Below are positions 6,113 to 10,267 of a stretch of DNA of 10,267 nucleotides, in pieces. The notes below the pieces were generated by a model. The model had not been told where the DNA came from and ran no database searches. It saw only the letters and a program-made list of their open reading frames with translations. The stretch lies in contig CABSKX010000068.1 in the NCBI GenBank assembly GCA_902478365.1, positions 1 to 10,267 on the forward strand, given 5' to 3'. The stretch is from an uncultured Collinsella sp. Lineage in GTDB: Bacteria > Actinomycetota > Coriobacteriia > Coriobacteriales > Coriobacteriaceae. How positions within the stretch are numbered: the stretch's first letter is position 1; every line of letters starts with the position of its first letter. Both the position numbers and the translations under genes were made by a program.

Positions 6113-6131
6113 TCTCGAAGAATGTTCGAGA
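6113..6131 (+). promoter_or_regulatory. 7-bp dyad in the glf leader
   Basis: TCTCGAA (6113-6119) and TTCGAGA (6125-6131) are a perfect inverted repeat around GAATG. It would lie about 10-28 bases after the predicted glf transcript start, where either an RNA hairpin or a repressor site could act. It resembles the CGAAC-N4-GTTCG LexA box, but the spacing is one base short. Confidence 0.4.
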
Positions 6132-6160
6132 AAAGCCCAGCTAACGAGCACGTGGCTTTT
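6131..6160 (+). promoter_or_regulatory. Second leader dyad just before the glf ribosome binding site
   Basis: AAAAGCC (6131-6137) is inverted as GGCTTTT (6154-6160), shares base 6131 with the preceding dyad, and ends three bases before the AAGGAG at 6164-6169. As RNA it would form a 7-bp stem ending in a U run directly upstream of the ribosome binding site, so it may affect translation or premature termination. Confidence 0.4.
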
Positions 6161-6174
6161 GACAAGGAGTATCG

Positions 6175-7377
6175 ATGCAGATTACCTCAGGCCTGCCTGA
6201 AGGCTTTAATGCCGGTGCGTACGACATGATCGTTGTCGGCGCCGGTTATGCCGGTGCCGTTTGCGCCCGCCGTCTTGCCGAAACCATCGGCTATCGCGTT
6301 GCCGTTTTGGAGCGCCGTAGCCACATTGCGGGCAATGCCTTCGACTGCACTGACGAGGCGGGAATCCTGGTCCACGAGTATGGTCCGCACATCTACCATA
6401 CCTTTAACGAGCGCGTGCATAACTTCCTGTCGCGCTTTACCAAGTGGACGGACTACCAGCACAAGGTGCTCGCCAACATCAACGGTACCCTTATGCCCGT
6501 GCCCTTTAACCATGCGAGCCTCAAGCTTGCCTTTGGCGATGAGCGCGGCGAGGAACTGTACCAAAAGCTCGTGGAGACCTTTGGCAAGGACGTCAAGGTG
6601 CCCATTATGGAGCTGCGCAAGAAGAACGACCCGGATCTTGCCGAGGTCGCCGATTATGTCTATGAGAACGTCTTTTTGCATTACACCATGAAGCAGTGGG
6701 GCCAGACGCCCGACCAGATCGACCCCTCGATCACCGGCCGCGTCCCCGTCTTTGTGGGCGATGACGATCGCTACTTCCCGCAGGCTCCTTTCCAGGGCAT
6801 GCCGCAGGACGGCTATACCGCGCTGTTCGAGCATATGCTCGATCACGATCTGATTGATGTGTTCTGCGACGTGGACGCCCGCGACCTCTTCGAGATCGAC
6901 GAGACCACCGTCAAGATCGACGGCAAGGTCTATGGCGGCGAGATCGTCTACACCGGTCCGCTCGACGAGCTGTTCAACCTCGACCTGGGCGCGCTGCCGT
7001 ACCGCACGCTCGATATGAAGTTCGAGACGCTCGATATGGATCAGTTCCAGCCCGTGGGCACCGTCAACTACACCACGAGCGAGGACTACACGCGCATCAC
7101 CGAGTTCAAGAACATGACCGGTCAGGTTTTGCCCGGCAAGACCACCATCATGAAGGAGTACTCCAAAGCCTATGCGCCCGGCTCGGGTGAGACGCCGTAC
7201 TACGCCATTCTTGAGCCCGAGAACCGTGAGCTCTACGAGCGCTATCTTGAGCGCGTCCAGAACCTGACGAACTTCCACCCGGTGGGTCGTCTGGCCGAGT
7301 ATCGTTACTACGATATGGACGCCGTGACCAATTCCGCCCTCGATCTTTCGGATGAGATTATCGCCTGCCATGCATAA
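6175..7377 (+). CDS. glf: UDP-galactopyranose mutase
   Basis: A 400-residue flavoenzyme that interconverts UDP-galactopyranose and UDP-galactofuranose, supplying galactofuranose for surface glycans; it acts in the cytosol. Seen: an N-terminal FAD-binding Rossmann motif, IVVGAGYAGAVCARRL at 19-34, preceded by about 15 extra residues; HEYGPHIYHT near 67-76, typical of the family; YTMKQWG around W175; GRVPV with R189, expected to match the substrate-phosphate Arg174 of the E. coli enzyme; YTRITEFK with R307, matching Arg280; and the C-terminal GRLAEYRYYDMD. AAGGAG at 6164-6169 lies five bases before the ATG. The stop overlaps the start of the next gene, a family 2 glycosyltransferase, so the two are translationally coupled. 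The likely promoter is TATAAT at 6091-6096, followed by a leader with two dyads. No lipid-linked synthesis or export genes are in view, so the final glycan is unknown. Confidence 0.95.
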   Translation: MQITSGLPEGFNAGAYDMIVVGAGYAGAVCARRLAETIGYRVAVLERRSHIAGNAFDCTDEAGILVHEYGPHIYHTFNERVHNFLSRFTKWTDYQHKVLANINGTLMPVPFNHASLKLAFGDERGEELYQKLVETFGKDVKVPIMELRKKNDPDLAEVADYVYENVFLHYTMKQWGQTPDQIDPSITGRVPVFVGDDDRYFPQAPFQGMPQDGYTALFEHMLDHDLIDVFCDVDARDLFEIDETTVKIDGKVYGGEIVYTGPLDELFNLDLGALPYRTLDMKFETLDMDQFQPVGTVNYTTSEDYTRITEFKNMTGQVLPGKTTIMKEYSKAYAPGSGETPYYAILEPENRELYERYLERVQNLTNFHPVGRLAEYRYYDMDAVTNSALDLSDEIIACHA

Positions 7378-8401
7378 AGTCATAACATTCGGTATTCCCT
7401 CGTATAACGCCGCCAAGGACATGGACCATTGCATCACCTCCATCTTGGAGGGGAGCAATTACGCCACCGATATCGAGATTATCGTGGTGGACGACGGCTC
7501 CAAGGACGAGACGGCCGCCAAGGCCGATGAGTGGGAGGCCCGTTATCCTGGAATCATCCGCGCGGTGCACCAGGAGAACGGCGGCCACGGTATCGCCGTC
7601 CTCTCGGGTCTGCGCGAGGCACAGGGTACCTATTACAAGGTTGTCGACTCGGACGACTGGCTCGACGGTGCGGCGCTTTCGACCATGCTGTCGATTCTGC
7701 GTGGCTTTGAGGAGCGCGACCAGCGCGTCGACCTGTTTATCTCGAACTACGTGTACGAGAAGGTTTACGAGGGCACGCATACCGCGATTGGCTACAAGTT
7801 TGCACTGCCGCGTAAAAAGATTTTCTCTTGGGACCAGATCGGACACTTCCGTCCCGATCAGAACCTGCTCATGCACAGCCTGTGCTATCGCACCGATGTA
7901 CTGCGCGAGTCCAATCTGCCTATGCCGGCACACACGTTCTACGTGGATAATATCTACGCTTACGTGCCGCTGCCGCGCTGCAAGACCATGTACTACGCCG
8001 ACATCGACCTCTATCGTTACTTTATCGGTCGCGAGGGCCAGAGCGTCAATGAGGCCACGATGGTCAAGCGCCTGGGTCAGCAGTTCCGCGTAACGCGCAT
8101 CATGATGGAGTCGTTCCACCTGTACCAGGACGTTGAGTCCTCGCGTCTGCGTTCGTACATGATGGGCTACTTCACCATGATGATGGCGATTTGCTCGGTG
8201 CTCACCAAGCTTTCCGAGGAAGATTGTGCCGATGAGCGCCTGAAGACGCTGTGGAAGGATCTGAAGGAGTACGACGAGCGCATGTATCGTCGCGCTCGCT
8301 ACGGCGTGGTCGGATTCTTCACCAACCTGCATGGACGGGCCGGAGACAAAACCACACTCGGCCTATACCATCTTGCCTCAAAGATCTTCAAATTCAACTA
8401 A
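7370..8401 (+). CDS. Family 2 glycosyltransferase
   Basis: A 343-residue GT-A fold transferase of the GT2 superfamily, expected to move a sugar from a nucleotide-sugar donor to a glycan acceptor at the inner face of the membrane. Seen: the N-terminal TFGIPSYNAAKDMDHCI strand-helix, VVDDGSKDETA around residues 39-49 (nucleotide-binding Asp), and KVVDSDDWLDG at 90-100 carrying the metal-binding D-x-D type motif. A family-specific C-terminal half follows, with no clear membrane helix, and the protein ends SKIFKFN. The start at 7370 is preferred because the conserved fold begins at once; it overlaps the glf stop by eight bases (ATGCATAA). The in-frame ATG at 7352 would add six residues, and neither has a strong Shine-Dalgarno, which fits translational coupling. 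Pairing with glf suggests a galactofuranosyltransferase or another enzyme of the same glycan; this is inference from context. Its 3' end recurs inverted at 8533-8548, beyond palindrome B. Confidence 0.87.
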   Translation: MHKVITFGIPSYNAAKDMDHCITSILEGSNYATDIEIIVVDDGSKDETAAKADEWEARYPGIIRAVHQENGGHGIAVLSGLREAQGTYYKVVDSDDWLDGAALSTMLSILRGFEERDQRVDLFISNYVYEKVYEGTHTAIGYKFALPRKKIFSWDQIGHFRPDQNLLMHSLCYRTDVLRESNLPMPAHTFYVDNIYAYVPLPRCKTMYYADIDLYRYFIGREGQSVNEATMVKRLGQQFRVTRIMMESFHLYQDVESSRLRSYMMGYFTMMMAICSVLTKLSEEDCADERLKTLWKDLKEYDERMYRRARYGVVGFFTNLHGRAGDKTTLGLYHLASKIFKFN

Positions 8402-8433
8402 CTGTTGAGTAATCGTTGCTGATAGGTTGACTG

Positions 8434-8503
8434 GGCCCCTTGGCCTTTAGTTTGCTACTGCGAACAGTCCTGCTCGCAGTAGCAAACTAAAGGCCAAGGG
8501 GCC
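8434..8503 (+). repeat. Palindrome B: 30-bp perfect inverted repeat, 3' of the glycosyltransferase
   Basis: The left arm 8434-8463 (starts GGCCCCTTGGCC) is the exact reverse complement of the right arm 8474-8503, over 30 bp. The 10-base loop is ACAGTCCTGC, in which CAG and CTG can pair further. It starts 32 bases after the glycosyltransferase stop. No U tract follows, so it is not a textbook terminator. The core ACAGTCCTGCTCGCA (8464-8478) recurs in palindrome C as the complement of 8670-8685 with one extra base. The arm segment AGCAAAC (8481-8487) also recurs in C (8691-8697). In the direction of its gene it therefore shows the same GTCCT core as palindromes A and C. It sits inside a larger, diverged inverted duplication spanning about 8378-8551. 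Confidence 0.9.
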
Positions 8504-8532
8504 TCTGCTATAAGAATCGATTGTCAGGAAGC

Positions 8533-8560
8533 TGAATTTGAAGATCTTAGACGCGCGGTA
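8533..8560 (-). pseudogene. Inverted remnant of a glycosyltransferase 3' end
   Basis: On the minus strand these bases encode VYRASKIFKF. The glycosyltransferase upstream ends LYHLASKIFKFN. At the DNA level 16 bases (8533-8548) are the exact reverse complement of 8381-8396, and the neighbouring Ala and Ser codons differ only at third positions (gcc/gcg, tca/tct). The flanks between each copy and palindrome B also align loosely (TGA, AATCG, CT and ATAG in the same order). It is either an inverted duplication of this gene's own tail or the leftover end of a paralog. It has no start and is not expected to be expressed. Confidence 0.5.
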
Positions 8561-8596
8561 CACAGGGGCCTGGGCTGAAAGGGATCTTGTTGAGTA

Positions 8597-8721
8597 GGTT
8601 GCCCGGTGGGGCTTGGTTATGTTTGTCGCGAGTTCCGCACGAGCCGAAGAGCACTTAATGTGCTCTTCGTGCGAGCCAGGACTGTAGAGCAGCAAACATA
8701 ACCAAGCCCCACCGGGCAACC
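8597..8721 (-). repeat. Palindrome C: 29-bp perfect inverted repeat with nested hairpin, 3' of the P1 hydrolase gene
   Basis: The left arm 8597-8625 (starts GGTTGCCCGGTGGGG) is the exact reverse complement of the right arm 8693-8721, over 29 bp. The 67-base core holds a second hairpin: CGCACGA (8636-8642) and AGAGCAC (8648-8654), separated by a five-base bulge, pair with GTGCTCTTCGTGCG (8660-8673) around TTAAT. It starts 12 bases after the stop codon of the minus-strand hydrolase gene, to which it most likely belongs. In that gene's direction the core contains ACAGTCCTGGCTCGCA early and TGCGGAA late, as in palindromes B and A. Arm length and core size are nearly those of A (29 bp and 69 bases), although the arm sequences are unrelated. 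Confidence 0.9.
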
Positions 8722-8733
8722 GGTCAGGTTAGG

Positions 8734-9735
8734 TTACTTCGCGGCACCCGGGATGCCGTGGGAGGTTTTGGCGGTTTTGGCTCCGTTTACGATGGCGGTT
8801 TGCAAAGCCCTTACGGCGAGCATGCCCAGCAGGTCTAGGGGTACGGTGGCGCTTGTCTGAGCGTCTAGTTTGCCGCTGGCGAGGGTGTAGATGGTGTCGC
8901 CGTCGTTGGTGGTGTGCGTGGGGCGGATGGCGTGCGCATAGGCGTCTGCTGCCATTTGGGAGACCTTGGTGGCCTGTGCCTTGGTGAGCTCAACGTTGGT
9001 GACGATGCAGCTGATGGTGGTGTTGGTGCGGTCGAGCGGCATTTGCATGGAGCCGGCGGCGGCAAAGGCTGCGAGCTCCATGTCGACGATCTGGTCGCTA
9101 TCTGCTGCAGCGCGCATGCCAGCGACCCATTCACCGGTGAAGGGGTCGACGACATTGCCGCAGGCGTTGACCGAGACCACGGCACCCACCTTAACAGGGC
9201 CGAGTGCCACGGCGGCGGCTCCAAGGCCGGCCTTCATGCAGGTGGCGGGGCCCATGAGCTTGCCCACGGTGGCACCGGTGCCGGCACCTACATTGCCCTG
9301 CTCGAGCGTGGTGGGGGTGTTGTCGAGCGCCTCGCGCACGGCGGAGATACCAGCCTCAATGTCGGGGCGTACGGTGGGGTCGCCAAAGGCGAGGTCGAAG
9401 ATGCAGCTAGAGCACACGATGGGCACCTGCGTGGGACCGACGGGAAGGCCGATGCCGCGGCTCTCGAGCTCGCGGGCGACGCCGCTTGCGGCCTCCAGAC
9501 CAAAGGCCGATCCACCCGAAAGGCAGACGGCGTGGACCTTGTCCACGGTGTTCTCGGGACGCAGCAGGTCGGTCTCGCGCGATGCCGGTGCACCGCCGCG
9601 AACGTCAACACCGCCGATGGCGCCCTCGGGTGCCACGATTACGCTGCAACCGGTGCCGGCCTCCTCGTCCGTATAGTTGCCAAAACAAAAGCCATCGACA
9701 TCGCAAACGTCAATGGCCTCAAGCAGTGTATCCAT
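8734..9735 (-). CDS. P1 family (DmpA/NylC-like) self-cleaving peptidase
   Basis: A 333-residue member of the DmpA/P1 family (DmpA fold, N-terminal nucleophile hydrolase type), whose members are aminopeptidases, beta-aminopeptidases or 6-aminohexanoate-oligomer hydrolases (NylC). The precursor is known to cut itself before a Ser/Thr that becomes the N-terminal nucleophile. Here the segment LDRTNTTISCIVTN (residues 235-248) has the N-T-T arrangement of NylC, so cleavage is predicted between N238 and T239, giving subunits of about 238 and 95 residues. Other family features are the AVCLSGGSAFGLEAASGV stretch (69-86), the glycine-rich GNVGAGTGATVGK (147-159) and VVSVNACGNVVDPFTG (186-201). There is no signal peptide, so it is cytosolic. 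AGGAG (complement of 9742-9746) lies six bases before the ATG. The gene follows maf on the same strand after a terminator, and palindrome C lies 12 bases past its stop. The substrate is unknown. Confidence 0.88.
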   Translation of the reverse strand: MDTLLEAIDVCDVDGFCFGNYTDEEAGTGCSVIVAPEGAIGGVDVRGGAPASRETDLLRPENTVDKVHAVCLSGGSAFGLEAASGVARELESRGIGLPVGPTQVPIVCSSCIFDLAFGDPTVRPDIEAGISAVREALDNTPTTLEQGNVGAGTGATVGKLMGPATCMKAGLGAAAVALGPVKVGAVVSVNACGNVVDPFTGEWVAGMRAAADSDQIVDMELAAFAAAGSMQMPLDRTNTTISCIVTNVELTKAQATKVSQMAADAYAHAIRPTHTTNDGDTIYTLASGKLDAQTSATVPLDLLGMLAVRALQTAIVNGAKTAKTSHGIPGAAK

Positions 9736-9758
9736 GTTTTACTCCTATCGGTTTTCCG

Positions 9759-9775
9759 CCGGGCCTTATGCCCGG
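9759..9775 (-). promoter_or_regulatory. Leader hairpin upstream of the P1 hydrolase gene
   Basis: CCGGGC (9759-9764) pairs perfectly with GCCCGG (9770-9775) around five bases, 12 bases upstream of the AGGAG ribosome binding site. No U tract follows in the gene's direction. It may be a leader hairpin or part of an operator. I could not identify a convincing promoter between it and maf. Confidence 0.35.
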
Positions 9776-9796
9776 TCGGGATCCGTACGGTACGCC

Positions 9797-9828
9797 AAAA
9801 TTGTAGGCGCTGGGGGATACCCAGCGCC
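9797..9828 (-). terminator. Rho-independent terminator after maf
   Basis: GGCGCTGGG (9806-9814) pairs perfectly with CCCAGCGCC (9820-9828) around GGATA. In the maf direction the stem begins eight bases after the stop codon and is followed by TACAATTTT. It separates maf from the hydrolase gene, which begins about 60 bases further on, so the two genes are probably not a simple operon. Confidence 0.75.
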
Positions 9829-9836
9829 AGATGCAA

Positions 9837-10267
9837 TTACGATAGTTTTTGAATCGCGCGCGCGACGCGAGCGATGGGCAGGCCCACCACGTTGTAGAAG
9901 TCGCCCGAAATATCATGCACGAGCATGCGTCCGCCTGTGCCCTGAATGCCGTAGGCGCCTGCCTTGTCCATGGGCTCGCCTGAGGCGACGTAGCGCTCAA
10001 TCTGCTCGTCGGTGAGCTCATAGAACGTCACGTCGGTCACATCGACAAACGACAGGCTCTCGGCGGCGTGCGGGGCTGTGACGTCTCCGGCTCTAACGAT
10101 GCAGACGCCGGTTGCGACCTGGTGCGTGCGGCCCGAAAGCTCACGGAGCATGGCGCGGGCATCATTCTCGTCTGCGGGCTTGCCTAAGATCTTGCCATCG
10201 AAGGTGACGATGGTGTCGGCCGCGATGGTCAACTCATTGGGCTCGGCGTGCTCGGCGGCAACGGCGG
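9837..10267 (-). CDS. maf: Maf-family nucleotide pyrophosphatase, N-terminus outside window
   Basis: About 142 C-terminal residues of a Maf/HAM1-like nucleoside triphosphate pyrophosphatase, an enzyme that hydrolyses canonical (dTTP, UTP, CTP) or modified nucleotides to monophosphates and is linked to septum control and nucleotide-pool cleaning. The frame is open to the last base; the TTG at 10230-10232 is internal, and about 50-60 residues including the N-terminal S-x-S-P-R-R motif lie outside. Seen: ADTIVTFDGKILGKP with the catalytic-type Asp; LSGRTHQVATGVCI; FYELTDEQIERYVASGEP; DKAGAYGIQG; and GDFYNVVGLP, all in family order. The DKAGAYGIQG form fits the YhdE-like (dTTP/UTP) rather than the YceF-like subgroup, with moderate confidence. 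A 9-bp terminator follows eight bases after the stop. Confidence 0.92.
   Translation of the reverse strand, partial: AVAAEHAEPNELTIAADTIVTFDGKILGKPADENDARAMLRELSGRTHQVATGVCIVRAGDVTAPHAAESLSFVDVTDVTFYELTDEQIERYVASGEPMDKAGAYGIQGTGGRMLVHDISGDFYNVVGLPIARVARAIQKLS

Noticed and set aside
6113..6131. LexA (SOS) box upstream of glf
   Set aside because: The CGAA...TTCG dyad is one base short of the CGAAC-N4-GTTCG spacing, and glf is not a typical SOS gene.
8447..8719. A 90-residue minus-strand gene between the convergent genes
   Set aside because: It is built mostly from both palindromes and has no ribosome binding site or family match; only the short glycosyltransferase-like tail at 8533-8560 is meaningful.
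8434..8721. CRISPR array or REP/BIME cluster
   Set aside because: There are no evenly spaced direct repeats with unique spacers. The 30-bp perfect arms with only two local copies do not match REP hairpins, and no REP-associated transposase is present.

Overview
The window looks like chromosomal DNA of a fermentative, Collinsella-like member of the Coriobacteriia. This is an inference from gene content, the G+C-rich core with strong codon bias, and purine-rich ribosome binding sites. No rRNA or marker gene fixes the taxon. All eight protein genes are ordinary families. The unusual content lies between them.

Layout. 1-1972: a LysR-type regulator truncated by the window edge, then an MFS transporter, both clearly poorer in G+C than the rest. 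2093-4614: two tandem acetate kinase paralogs (about 60% identical by hand alignment), each followed by its own terminator. 4963-5943, minus strand: phosphate acetyltransferase, convergent with the kinases, so the acetyl-CoA to acetyl-phosphate to acetate/ATP route is complete here but not in the usual pta-ackA operon. 5944-6174: a divergent control region packed with dyads, including two outward-facing TATAAT boxes that form the ends of one palindrome. 6175-8401: UDP-galactopyranose mutase and an overlapping family 2 glycosyltransferase, probably a galactofuranose glycan unit. 8402-8733: a gene-free stretch filled by two long palindromes and an inverted copy of the glycosyltransferase 3' end. 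8734-9735, minus: an NylC/DmpA-like P1 family self-cleaving hydrolase. 9837-10267, minus: a Maf nucleotide pyrophosphatase that runs off the window.

The best candidate for something undescribed is a family of three very long palindromes (4821-4947, 8434-8503, 8597-8721). Each has perfect 29-30 bp arms and begins 12-32 bases past the stop codon of one gene (pta, the glycosyltransferase, the P1 hydrolase). Arm sequences mostly differ between copies, yet each copy is perfectly self-complementary. The cores share short motifs (GTCCT, and TGCGGAA in two) in the same orientation relative to the gene they follow. Two copies have nearly the same dimensions (29-bp arms, 67-69 base cores with a nested hairpin). 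The third sits inside a larger, diverged inverted duplication that includes the last codons of the glycosyltransferase. This suggests a structured 3'-end element whose arms are kept complementary by selection or by arm-to-arm conversion.

Other points: the first acetate kinase keeps the acetate-side catalytic residues but has changed three conserved motif positions, two of them on the nucleotide side; and pta has a terminator-like hairpin in its leader.
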